Shown here piece by piece: positions 55,801 through 61,895 of a stretch of DNA of 64,000 bases. The first letter of the stretch is position 1, and each line of letters starts with the position of its first letter. Below the pieces are notes generated by a model, which ran no database searches, was not told the origin of the DNA, and worked only from the letters and a program-made list of their open reading frames with translations. The translations under genes and the position numbers were made by a program. The DNA comes from Geomonas diazotrophica (GTDB lineage: Bacteria > Desulfobacterota > Desulfuromonadia > Geobacterales > Geobacteraceae): positions 62,001-126,000 of the forward strand of contig NZ_JAHLMF010000001.1 in assembly GCF_018919385.1 (NCBI RefSeq). The letters are read 5' to 3'.

Positions 55801-56202
55801 GTGGTGCGGGACGGGTGGTACGCGACGGGGGACCTGGGGATCATGGACGACGACGGCTTCATCAGGATCACCGACCGCATCTCGCGCTTCAGCAAGATCG
55901 GCGGCGAGATGGTGCCGCACGGCGTGATCGAGGACGAACTGCACGGCCGGCTCGGGCAGACCGGCGTCCTGGCGGTGACCGCGGTTCCGGACGAGAAGAA
56001 GGGGGAGCGGCTGGTGGTCGTCTACACCCGCGGGACCACCGATGCGGCTGACCTGTCGCGGCTCATCGCGGAGAGCGAGCTCCCCAACCTCTGGAAGCCT
56101 GCGCGCGACGGCTTCATCGAAGTGGAGAGCCTCCCCATCCTCGGCACCGGAAAGCTCGACCTGAAGGGGCTCAAGGAGCTGGCGCTCGCGGCAACAAATT
56201 AG
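52822..56202 (+). CDS. aas: LplT-Aas fusion: lysophospholipid transporter, acyltransferase and acyl-ACP synthetase
   Basis: This 1,126-residue protein joins three modules. Residues 1-410 are an MFS transporter like LplT (LNTTQFLGALNDNILKLLIIFFLIG start). Residues 415-600 are a PlsC acyltransferase with the H-x4-D motif NHVTWADALL and FAEGALTRNG. Residues 620-1126 are an AMP-forming acyl-activating enzyme with SSGSTGEPKGVMLSHHN near 775-791, GYGATELSP and YATGDLGIMDDDGF. Together these flip lysophospholipids, activate a fatty acid on ACP and re-acylate the lysolipid at the inner membrane. CAGGAGC precedes the ATG. Its role in remodelling does not obviously link to the amidohydrolase. Confidence 0.93.
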   Translation: MSTATTSSKSFAWLNTTQFLGALNDNILKLLIIFFLIGSHGGAHAGAVTATVGAAFVLPFLLFSAPAGCLADRLPKAKLIANVKLVEVAVTLLAVASFALRLEQALYLVIFLMAAHSAFFAPAKYSILPELVEKEELSRVNGAMESCTFMAIIVGTGLASGLAQLAEGRFWLAALFCLAIAVAGLCSARLIGKSERCDAARPVALLPTEILRTIKGISRDRHLMLAIIGLAWFMFIGAFAQLNLIGYGMERLGLSEAHSGYLFLAAALGIGIGSLLAAKLSGRDVEFGIVPLGAAGLTVAPWLLHVLPASLPVSLAVIVGFGISAGVFSLPLQTFIQLRADASMRGEVLAASSFINWIGILFASGLTWVFSGPLGLSAAQGFSAIGALTLVLTILSFRILPDFLIRFIALVTMRIFYRLRIIGRDNLPVEGPALLIPNHVTWADALLLTATCQRRIRFVMERSIYNTPVLRGLFKLMGVIPVSSTDGRREMLDFIKRARAALDEGYMVCIFAEGALTRNGMLGEFRGGFERIVKDSGHPIIPVYIGGAWGSILSYAHGKLLSRLPAFSPYPVTILFGAPMPATSLAAEVRQKVAELSCDYFTSRKGQRRPLPEYFIRTARQNWGRRAVADTSGKNLGYDRTLTGAVALADKLEGLIGDEEHVGLLLPASAGGVLANLALSMLGRVTVNLNFTASEASLRSAVDQCGIRTVITSRAFLERFPVLPRLEGMICLEDIAPTISGLDKFVALFKARLYPASLLCRGNGFHADKSATVIFSSGSTGEPKGVMLSHHNIMSNIEALRMVFRVDLNDNICSALPFFHSLGFTATLWFPLTSGFSAAYHPNPLDGEKIAQVVREHKSTLLLATPTFLLSYLRRARREDFATLRLVITGAEKLKSKVADSFEEKFGVRPMEGYGATELSPVISLSLPDVEIDGVRQQGAKEGSVGHPIPGVAIRVVDPESGAVLSPGQSGMIEVKGPNVMVGYLGKEEQTAAVVRDGWYATGDLGIMDDDGFIRITDRISRFSKIGGEMVPHGVIEDELHGRLGQTGVLAVTAVPDEKKGERLVVVYTRGTTDAADLSRLIAESELPNLWKPARDGFIEVESLPILGTGKLDLKGLKELALAATN

Positions 56203-56261
56203 TTGTCACGGCGGCAAACTGCCGGTATCGTTGCCGCGTTTGGCTAATGCTCCCCCGCTCC

Positions 56262-56500
56262 CCCACCCCAGCCTTTCCCAGAGGGAGAGGGAGAATTTGC
56301 GTCCCGTCGCTGCAAAGCCGCTAGCTATCCCCTCTCCCTCCGGGAGAGGGTGGCCGAAGGCCGGGTGAGGGCGGTGGCTCAGGCTAGGGTATCAGTTATC
56401 GCGACGCCCTCACCCCAGCCCTCTCCCAGAGGGAGAGGGAGAATTTAAGTTCCGTTGCAGCAGAACAGCTTGCTCCCCCCTCTCCTAGAGGAAGAGGGGG
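56262..56500. repeat. Cluster of family-B palindromic repeats with an ~80-base direct duplication
   Basis: Copies lie at 56262-56294, 56329-56372, 56406-56443 and, degenerate, 56474-56500, in alternating orientation. The stretches starting CCCCAGCC...CCCAGAGGGAGAGGG at about 56265 and 56412 continue with similar GAGAATTT-x-GTCCCGT/GTTCCGT tails, a direct duplication about 147 bases apart. They fill the 316-base gap between 56203 and 56518. I see no gene there. Confidence 0.85.
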
Positions 56501-56518
56501 TGTCCCGGGAGGATTTCA

Positions 56519-58081
56519 ATGAGACTTAAACGCTGCATCCTGCTCTCGCTTCTTGTCACCCTTTCCTGCGTCGTGCCCGCCACCGCCGGCGACTCGCTCA
56601 AGGAGCTGGCCCGGAAGGGGCTGTGCGGCGAAGGCGAATCCAGCAATTCCTGCACCGGGCATTTCCTGGAGGTTCACGGCTGCAGCAAGGCGTCTGTCGA
56701 GCAGGGGCTGACCAGGGAGCTGACCGAGTTCAGGACCCTCGCTGAAGAGGCGCTTTCGCTCAGGGCGGAGACCATCAAGACCGGCGTGCGCATCAAGCAG
56801 GAGATGGAACTGGGCAAGCCGCTCACCGGCGACGACCTGGCGCTCATCAACCAGGGGATCATCCAGCACATGGCGCTGCGCCAGAAACTCCTGGCCCTGG
56901 CCGAGGCGCACGAGTGCTGGCTGGACGCCGGCGACAAGGAGCTGAGCGCGCTGGGGGTGACACCGGAGAGCCGGCTTAAGGGGGTGATGCTCTCGCTCTC
57001 CTCCGCCCTCGTCCTCTACGACAACTACCTCCTCGCCGTCTCCCTGTTCGAAGGGGACAGCAAGCTGCGCCGCATCCTCAACGAGCGCGACCCTGGGTAC
57101 GCTGTGAGGAGCGCCGAGCTCGCCAAGGTGACCATGAGCTACGACTCCATCTCCAACCGTCAGCGGGTGCGCCAGGCCATCAAGTTCTACGAGAAACAGA
57201 TCAGGAAATCGCCCTTCTCCTCCGACACGCTGGCCATGGACTACGTGTCGACCCTGATCAAGCAGAGCCCGTCTTACGACATGGTAAAGAAGTGGTCCCC
57301 CTTCTACGTGGTGGGGCGTAAGCTCGGTTTCTTCGGGGCCGTAACTACCGATACCGTGGTCGGACTGGAGCGCGAAGGGACCAGCCTGTTCAGCATGATC
57401 TTCGGCAACGCGGTGGGACTGGTCGAGACGCGCAAGGGGAAGCTCTACGGCCGCGACGAGGTGCGGGCCGAGGTACAGAAGACGCTGCAGGCGGGCGACA
57501 TCCTGCTGGAGAAGACGCCGTTCCGGCTGACCGACAAGCTGATCCCCGGCTACTGGGGACACGCCGCGGTCTGGACCGGGAGCGAAGCCGAGCTTAAGGA
57601 GCTCGGCATCTGGGATCACCCGGTGGTGCGCCCCTACCAGGAGCAGATCAGAAGCGGGCACCAGGTGATCGAGGCGCTGCGCTCGGGTGTCGAGATGAAC
57701 ACCATGCAGCACTTCCTCAACATCGACAGCATCGGCATCATGCGCAAGACCGGCGCCACCCGTCCCGACCGCGCCAATACGGTGATCCAGGCGCTGCGCC
57801 AGGTGGGCAAGCCGTACGACTTCAACTTCGACGTGGAGTCCAAGGGGCGGGTCTACTGCTCCAAGCTGGTCTACCTGAGCTACAGCGGGGTCGACTGGCC
57901 CACCAAGAAATCGCTGGGACGCACCACCTTCACGCCCGACGACGTCGCCATCAAGGCGGTCAAGGGTGGCTCGCTGCAACTGGTGACCTTCTATCACGAG
58001 GGGAGCCGGGTCGCGGGGAACCCGCTGGATACCATGGCGAGGCTGATGGGGGTGAATAACGGGAGTCAGGCGGCGCGGTAG
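56519..58081 (+). CDS. YiiX/YebB-like NlpC/P60-type cysteine hydrolase, exported
   Basis: This 520-residue protein has a signal peptide (residues 1-23, cleavage near VPATA-GD), a helical region (about 24-310) without recognised domains, and a C-terminal permuted papain-fold domain. The domain begins LQAGDILLEKTPFRLTDKLIPGYWGHAAVWTG, which contains the catalytic-type His, and contains VYCSKLVYLSYSGVDWP, which supplies the Cys. YiiX-like proteins are putative peptidases or amidases acting on peptides, peptidoglycan or lipids. The size is about 2.5 times a minimal YiiX. GGGAGG precedes the ATG. It follows the repeat cluster and has its own terminator. Confidence 0.82.
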   Translation: MRLKRCILLSLLVTLSCVVPATAGDSLKELARKGLCGEGESSNSCTGHFLEVHGCSKASVEQGLTRELTEFRTLAEEALSLRAETIKTGVRIKQEMELGKPLTGDDLALINQGIIQHMALRQKLLALAEAHECWLDAGDKELSALGVTPESRLKGVMLSLSSALVLYDNYLLAVSLFEGDSKLRRILNERDPGYAVRSAELAKVTMSYDSISNRQRVRQAIKFYEKQIRKSPFSSDTLAMDYVSTLIKQSPSYDMVKKWSPFYVVGRKLGFFGAVTTDTVVGLEREGTSLFSMIFGNAVGLVETRKGKLYGRDEVRAEVQKTLQAGDILLEKTPFRLTDKLIPGYWGHAAVWTGSEAELKELGIWDHPVVRPYQEQIRSGHQVIEALRSGVEMNTMQHFLNIDSIGIMRKTGATRPDRANTVIQALRQVGKPYDFNFDVESKGRVYCSKLVYLSYSGVDWPTKKSLGRTTFTPDDVAIKAVKGGSLQLVTFYHEGSRVAGNPLDTMARLMGVNNGSQAAR

Positions 58082-58097
58082 CTTCCGGCAGATACCC

Positions 58098-58200
58098 TGT
58101 AGGGGCAAATAATTATTTGCCCAGCGCTGATACCACCATTGCCTGCGCCGGGCAAGACGCCGGGGCTGCTCAGGGGGCGAATATTTATTCGCCCCTACAG
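58098..58200. repeat. REPIN-like element 1 (family-A palindromes in inverted arrangement, 103 bp)
   Basis: The left end CTGTAGGGGCAAATAATTAT then TTGCCC (58098-58122) and the right end GGGCGAATATTTATTCGCCC then CTACAG (58174-58200) are each palindromic and mirror each other across a ~50-base GC-rich core. The outermost CTGTAGGGG/CCCCTACAG are perfect inverted repeats. The same organisation is at 61692-61793. No transposase is nearby. Confidence 0.88.
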
Positions 58201-58221
58201 TAGTGGACGTCGCAAAGTGAA

Positions 58222-58263
58222 CGAAAAGGGGGACTGGCACCTGCGGAGCCAGTCCCCTTTTCG
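58222..58263. terminator. Bidirectional terminator between the YiiX-like and nitroreductase genes
   Basis: CGAAAAGGGGGACTGGC (58222-58238) pairs with GCCAGTCCCCTTTTCG (58248-58263) apart from one bulged G; the ACCTGCGGA stretch forms the loop. A- and T-runs flank it on both strands and the genes converge. Confidence 0.85.
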
Positions 58264-58277
58264 CTGCACGTGCCCCC

Positions 58278-58318
58278 GCGCGCCCCCTTCGCGAAGGGGG
58301 TACAGAGGGGATTTGCCT
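58278..58318. repeat. Family-C palindromic repeat
   Basis: GCCCCCTTCGCGAAGGGGG then TACAGAGGGGATTTGCC resembles the unit at 42739-42763 (AAATCCCCTTTGCCAAAGGGG) in reverse orientation. It directly precedes the nitroreductase stop codon. Confidence 0.6.
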
Positions 58319-58320
58319 TG

Positions 58321-59145
58321 CTAAACCCGGTGAATAAGCGCGCCGCGGTGCTGCACGGTGCGGGCGTACTGGACGGCGGGCTTGCCGAAGGCCATGCAGT
58401 AGCCGAGGGTGTGGTCCTCCGGGAGCCCAAGGGTTGCCTGCGCTTCGGGCACCAGGTCGGCTATGGCGATCTTGGCGAGCCCGTCCCAGACCGTCCCGAC
58501 GCCGTTGGCCTGCGCGAAGAGCTCGAAGTAGCTGAGCGCGATCACGCAGTCCTGCAGCGGCGACACCGCCTTGCTGGAGACCGACGCCACCAAGAGGTGC
58601 GGCGCACCACGGAACAGCACGTCCACCCCCTGCTCCTCCCAAAGCTTCACGAAATCCGCGAAGAAGGCGAGCTGTTCGGGCAGCGCGTTATCCCGTACCA
58701 GGCGCTTAATGCCGGCCAGGAGCTCGTCGCGGAAGGCGGCCAGCTTGTCGCGGTCGTCGATGACGGTGAAACGGACCTGCCGGGTGTTGACCCCGGTCGG
58801 CGCATGCCAGGCCACCTCGAGGAGCCGCTGCATCAGTTCCGGCTCCAGGTTTTCCGGCTTGTAACGCCGCACCGAGCGGCGCCCCTTGATCAGGGTCTCC
58901 AGTTGCGCCGGGTCCGGGCGCCAGTCGCCGGTCAGCGGCGTGCTCTCCCCCGGATCCAGACCGAGGATGGAAACCGCGCCGGTCGGGCAGACCGCGAAAC
59001 AGTGCTGGCAGCGGTAGCAGCCTGCTTCCTTCTCCGCGGTAATGACAGGAAACCCTTCCGCGGTATCGATGACGTGAGCCGGGCAGTCGGCGACGCAGAG
59101 CCCGCACCGGGTACATTTATCCTTGGCTATTTTGAAATCCAGCAT
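58321..59145 (-). CDS. Nitroreductase family protein with N-terminal 2[4Fe-4S] ferredoxin domain
   Basis: This 274-residue protein begins with a two-cluster ferredoxin domain: CTRCGLCVADCP (near 11-22) and CYRCQHCFAVCP (near 43-54). A nitroreductase FMN domain follows from about residue 85 (RRSVRRYKPENLEPELMQRLLEVAWHAPTGVNTRQVRFTVI). Such fusions use reduced ferredoxin or an internal relay for two-electron reduction of nitro compounds, quinones or other flavin substrates. It is probably cytoplasmic. It sits 198 bases upstream of the iron-sulfur flavoprotein's stop, in the same direction, with repeat DNA between them. The physiological substrate is unknown. Confidence 0.92.
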   Translation of the reverse strand: MLDFKIAKDKCTRCGLCVADCPAHVIDTAEGFPVITAEKEAGCYRCQHCFAVCPTGAVSILGLDPGESTPLTGDWRPDPAQLETLIKGRRSVRRYKPENLEPELMQRLLEVAWHAPTGVNTRQVRFTVIDDRDKLAAFRDELLAGIKRLVRDNALPEQLAFFADFVKLWEEQGVDVLFRGAPHLLVASVSSKAVSPLQDCVIALSYFELFAQANGVGTVWDGLAKIAIADLVPEAQATLGLPEDHTLGYCMAFGKPAVQYARTVQHRGALIHRV

Positions 59146-59149
59146 GCTC

Positions 59150-59340
59150 TCCCCTCAAAAATCCTAAGGCATAAAGTGAAAAGCAGTTACGCAAAGCACA
59201 CGGAGGGTGCGCGGAGAACACGAAGAAAACTTGAATAATGGGTTAACAACTTTTTGCCTTCCAGCTGAAAAGAGTTTCCTTTGCGCCCTTCGCGAATACC
59301 CGGCGTTCTTTGCGTAACCGCTTTTAGGTTCTCGTTTCCC
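59150..59340. repeat. Inverted-repeat intergenic element with GTTACGCAAAG ends
   Basis: GCAGTTACGCAAAG (near 59183-59196) and CTTTGCGTAACCGC (near 59308-59321) are complementary except at one position, with Lys/Arg-like purine-rich sequence (ACACGAAGAAAAC, CGCAAAGGAAAC complement) between them. It occupies most of the space between the two flavin-enzyme genes and looks like a dispersed repeat rather than a gene. Confidence 0.55.
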
Positions 59341-59343
59341 GGG

Positions 59344-59976
59344 TTACCTGATGAAGTTGGTATAGACCTTCGCTTCACGCTCCGGCTCGGGCACCACCCC
59401 TTTGCCATTTTCCAAAAGCCTCAAAAGCCATACGATCTTGTTGCCCAGAACGCGCATGATCTGCACCCCTTCGCCGTCCTGCAGCGCCTCGCCCGGCGTC
59501 CTGCCGTGGATGACGTTCCAGTAGTTGGAGGTGGCCAGCAGCATCTCGGAGTAGTTCAGGAAGTGGTTCAGCTCGTCGAAGGTGGTCACCCCGCCCGAGC
59601 GGCGCACGGCCACGACCGCCGCTCCTACCTTGTGACGCAAGAGCCCCCCGTTCACACCGGCAACGAAGAAGGCACGGTCAAGGAAGGACTTCATGGTACC
59701 CCCCACGCCGGAGTAGTGCACCGGGGAGCCGAGGATGATGGCGTCCGCCTCCTTCATCTTCTGGACCCACTCGTTCACCTCGTCCTTGATGGCGCACTGC
59801 TCGTCCTGGTTCTTCAAGCACTGATAGCAGGCGATGCAGCCGCGAATGGCCTTGTTGCCCACGTGGACGATCTCGGTCTCGATCCCCTCTTTCTCCAGTT
59901 CCGCGGCCACCAGCTTGATGGCGTGGTAAGTGTTCCCTTCCTTGTTGGGGCTGCCGTTGAATGCGACGACCTTCAT
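59344..59976 (-). CDS. Iron-sulfur flavoprotein (flavodoxin-like NAD(P)H/FMN reductase)
   Basis: This 210-residue flavodoxin-fold protein has the FMN phosphate loop FNGSPNKEGNTYHAIK near residues 5-20, a compact cysteine cluster GCIACYQCLKNQDEQC (C-x2-C-x2-C-x6-C, near 46-61) as in archaeal Isf, and IILGSPVHYSGVGGTMKSFLDR around the flavin ring. Isf proteins pass electrons from ferredoxin to low-potential acceptors and can reduce oxygen species or quinones. GGGAGG precedes the ATG. It diverges from an HxlR-type regulator with a strong promoter between them, a common arrangement for redox-stress or electrophile-induced flavoproteins. Confidence 0.92.
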   Translation of the reverse strand: MKVVAFNGSPNKEGNTYHAIKLVAAELEKEGIETEIVHVGNKAIRGCIACYQCLKNQDEQCAIKDEVNEWVQKMKEADAIILGSPVHYSGVGGTMKSFLDRAFFVAGVNGGLLRHKVGAAVVAVRRSGGVTTFDELNHFLNYSEMLLATSNYWNVIHGRTPGEALQDGEGVQIMRVLGNKIVWLLRLLENGKGVVPEPEREAKVYTNFIR

Positions 59977-60040
59977 GACTGTTCCTCCCGTTGAGCCGGT
60001 CTGGGTGAACCGGACGCTTTTCTTTTTTTGCCGGATGCGC

Positions 60041-60070
60041 TATATAGGACCATTAGTTCAGTATCGTCAA
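60041..60070 (-). promoter_or_regulatory. Sigma-70 promoter of the iron-sulfur flavoprotein gene
   Basis: On the minus strand TTGACG (60070-60065), an 18-base spacer and TATATA (60046-60041) precede the flavoprotein start codon at 59976. Confidence 0.6.
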
Positions 60071-60083
60071 TAACGAACTTTTA

Positions 60084-60116
60084 CGAAACGTAGTACCCAC
60101 ATCGAAACACAGTACC
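60084..60116. promoter_or_regulatory. Direct-repeat operator candidate for the HxlR-type regulator
   Basis: CGAAACGTAGTACC (60084-60097) and CGAAACACAGTACC (60103-60116) match at 12 of 14 positions, 19 bases apart, just upstream of the flavoprotein promoter and 33 bases before the regulator start. Confidence 0.55.
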
Positions 60117-60149
60117 TTTTTGGAAACCATGACAAAGACAGGGGACGTG

Positions 60150-60512
60150 ATGCAGCAAAACCAATCGGCAGCGGAGCTTATGACGTTTCGGGACAGGGAG
60201 TACAAGTGCGGCATCGACGTGACGCTGGCGCTGGTCGGGGGGAAGTGGAAGGCCTCCATACTCTGGCACCTGGCGCAGGAGACCATGCGTTTCTCCGATC
60301 TGCAGCGGCAGTTCTCCGACACCACCCGGAAGATGCTCACCCAGCAGCTGCGCGAACTGGAGATGGACGGACTGGTGAACCGCAAGGTCTACCCGCAGGT
60401 CCCGCCCAAGGTCGAGTACTCGTTGACCGAGCAGGGGCGGACCATCTTCCCGATACTGGAATTGATGTGCGACTGGGGACGTAACTACGCACAGGCCGGG
60501 AACCAGGCGTAA
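60150..60512 (+). CDS. HxlR-family winged-helix transcriptional regulator
   Basis: This 120-residue protein has the HxlR/MarR-like winged helix: KCGIDVTLALVGGKWKASILWHL (a Cys near 23), MRFSDLQRQFSDTTRKMLTQQLRELEMDGLVNRKVY and PPKVEYSLTEQGRTIFPIL. The conserved N-terminal Cys in C-x-(I/V)-DVTLALVGGKWK is the redox- or electrophile-sensing residue in related YodB and HxlR-type regulators. The ATG at 60150 follows AGGGGA; in-frame upstream starts at 60129 and 60120 are possible. It is divergent from the iron-sulfur flavoprotein, its likely target. Confidence 0.92.
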   Translation: MQQNQSAAELMTFRDREYKCGIDVTLALVGGKWKASILWHLAQETMRFSDLQRQFSDTTRKMLTQQLRELEMDGLVNRKVYPQVPPKVEYSLTEQGRTIFPILELMCDWGRNYAQAGNQA

Positions 60513-60592
60513 GTCGCTCCGCTTCAAGGTGAGCTGCCTGCAGCACTGACAACAGCTTCGCCCTCACCCTGAGGGGATAAACACCAGAAATG

Positions 60593-60626
60593 AAGAGCCC
60601 CTCCCGGTAACGGGAGGGGCTCTTTT
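60593..60626. terminator. Bidirectional terminator between the HxlR gene and the Arg-rich protein gene
   Basis: AAGAGCCCCTCCCG (60593-60606), GTAA loop, CGGGAGGGGCTCTT (60611-60624) is a perfect 14-bp stem with T-run on both strands. The genes converge. Confidence 0.92.
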
Positions 60627-60644
60627 CGTCAATCAGCTGCGGTA

Positions 60645-61553
60645 TCAGCGGCCGCGCCCTTCGTCCTTATCCGGGCCACGTCCCCGTTCGGGGCCGCCAC
60701 CGCGCTCGCCGCCTCCGCCCCTATCCATTCTTTCCATCGGCATCCGCTCCTGGCGCTCCATCCGATCCATGCGCGGCTCATGCCTGGGCTCCATCGGCCT
60801 TGGCTCGACGCCTTGCGGCCCACGCTGCTCCATCCTCATCGGAGCCTGGCGCTCGTGCTCCGGTCCGCGGCGCATCTGTGCCGGCGGCGCCGTTGCCGGC
60901 CCCCTCATCTCGGGGCGTTCCTGGCGCTGCACCGGTGCCGGCGGGCGTTGATCGACCTCCCTCAGGTGCTTGCGCACCGTGGTGTTCTTCGGCTCGTACC
61001 GGTAGCTTTCCCTGTGCAGCCTGCGCTGTTGATCGACGCTCGGATAGCGGTCGCCCGTGTAGCTGCGTTGGTAGGTCGGCAACGGCGCCCTTCTCGGGGC
61101 GCGGCTGCGATCCCAGCGGTCCCAGCCATGGCGGCGCTGCTCCCAGCCGCGTCCCCAATGCTGGCCCCAACGCGGCGGCCGATCGGGGCCCCAGCCGCGG
61201 AAGTACACCGGCGGTTGCCGATAGTACCTGACCGGGACACGCAGGAGGTACACCGGCACCGCGTACGGGTCGACCAGGGCCCAGGGGCCGTTGTACCAGG
61301 AACTGGCGTACCAGTTGTCATCCCAGAAAGCCCAGTACATGCCGTCGTAGAAGAAATAGTTGCCATAGACGTTTGGTGCGTAGTAGACGGGATATCCCGG
61401 AATCGGCCTGAGATCGGGGTATCCTCCCAGGTTGAGGCCGATACTCACGTTGGGGAGCCCGATGCCTATGCCAACGCTGACCGAGGCTGTCGCAGTAGTC
61501 GTCAGACAGAACAACAGCCCCAGTACAATGAAGCCGTAACGCAATCTTCGCAT
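60645..61553 (-). CDS. Exported Arg/Pro/Met-rich protein of unknown function
   Basis: This 302-residue protein has a signal peptide (about residues 1-23, FCLTTTATA-SV). A Tyr/Trp/Gly/Pro-rich segment follows (25-130; GIGIGLPNVSIGLNLGGYPDLRP, NYFFYDGMYWAFWDDNWYASSWY), then a long low-complexity tail rich in Arg, Pro, Glu, Gln and Met (130-302). The tail repeats RMERQERMPMERMDR-like units and ends in Gly/Arg/Glu repeats. The aromatic part resembles other YXWGXW-like envelope proteins; the tail is probably disordered and could bind anionic polymers or metals. I know no function. The ATG at 61553 follows GGAGGACGAC. It is a single-gene unit. Confidence 0.75.
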   Translation of the reverse strand: MRRLRYGFIVLGLLFCLTTTATASVSVGIGIGLPNVSIGLNLGGYPDLRPIPGYPVYYAPNVYGNYFFYDGMYWAFWDDNWYASSWYNGPWALVDPYAVPVYLLRVPVRYYRQPPVYFRGWGPDRPPRWGQHWGRGWEQRRHGWDRWDRSRAPRRAPLPTYQRSYTGDRYPSVDQQRRLHRESYRYEPKNTTVRKHLREVDQRPPAPVQRQERPEMRGPATAPPAQMRRGPEHERQAPMRMEQRGPQGVEPRPMEPRHEPRMDRMERQERMPMERMDRGGGGERGGGPERGRGPDKDEGRGR

Positions 61554-61634
61554 GTCGTCCTCCATTTCCTCAGTAGGTGTTGTAGGTAGCTCACAAGCGG
61601 CGCTGCCGCCAATCTTAGTAGCGCGCCGCTTAAC

Positions 61635-61664
61635 AATATACCACAAACGGCCGGATGCACCCAA
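61635..61664 (-). promoter_or_regulatory. Candidate sigma-70 promoter of the Arg-rich protein gene
   Basis: On the minus strand TTGGGT (61664-61659), an 18-base spacer and TATATT (61640-61635) lie about 82 bases before the start codon. The 342-base gap 61554-61895 holds this promoter, REPIN-like element 2 and the cytochrome terminator, and no gene. Confidence 0.45.
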
Positions 61665-61691
61665 AACAGTGGCAGTCGTGTAATTTTCACA

Positions 61692-61793
61692 TGTAGGGGC
61701 GAATAAATATTCGCCCTGTTGGAGCCAGCACTTATCTCGCAATTGAGGTGGTCTGAGCACCGGCGGCTGGGCGAATGATTATTCGCCCCTACA
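61692..61793. repeat. REPIN-like element 2 (family-A palindromes in inverted arrangement, 102 bp)
   Basis: The left end TGTAGGGGCGAATAAATATT then CGCCC (61692-61716) and the right end GGGCGAATGATTATTCGCCC then CTACA (61769-61793) mirror each other across a 52-base core. Overall size and end sequences match element 1. The cores are only weakly similar, so the ends are the conserved part. Confidence 0.88.
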
Positions 61794-61841
61794 GCCCCGG
61801 CCACCCTTGCAGGAAAAACCCGCGAACTGCCTGGCAAAAAG

Positions 61842-61869
61842 GAAAAGCCACCCGGACGGGTGGCTTTTC
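61842..61869 (-). terminator. Intrinsic terminator of the cytochrome gene
   Basis: GAAAAGCCACCCG (61842-61854), GA loop, CGGGTGGCTTTTC (61857-61869) is a perfect stem 27 bases after the cytochrome stop, with a T-run on the minus strand. Confidence 0.9.
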
Positions 61870-61895
61870 GGTGCTGCCGGACTTCCAGTTGCAAC

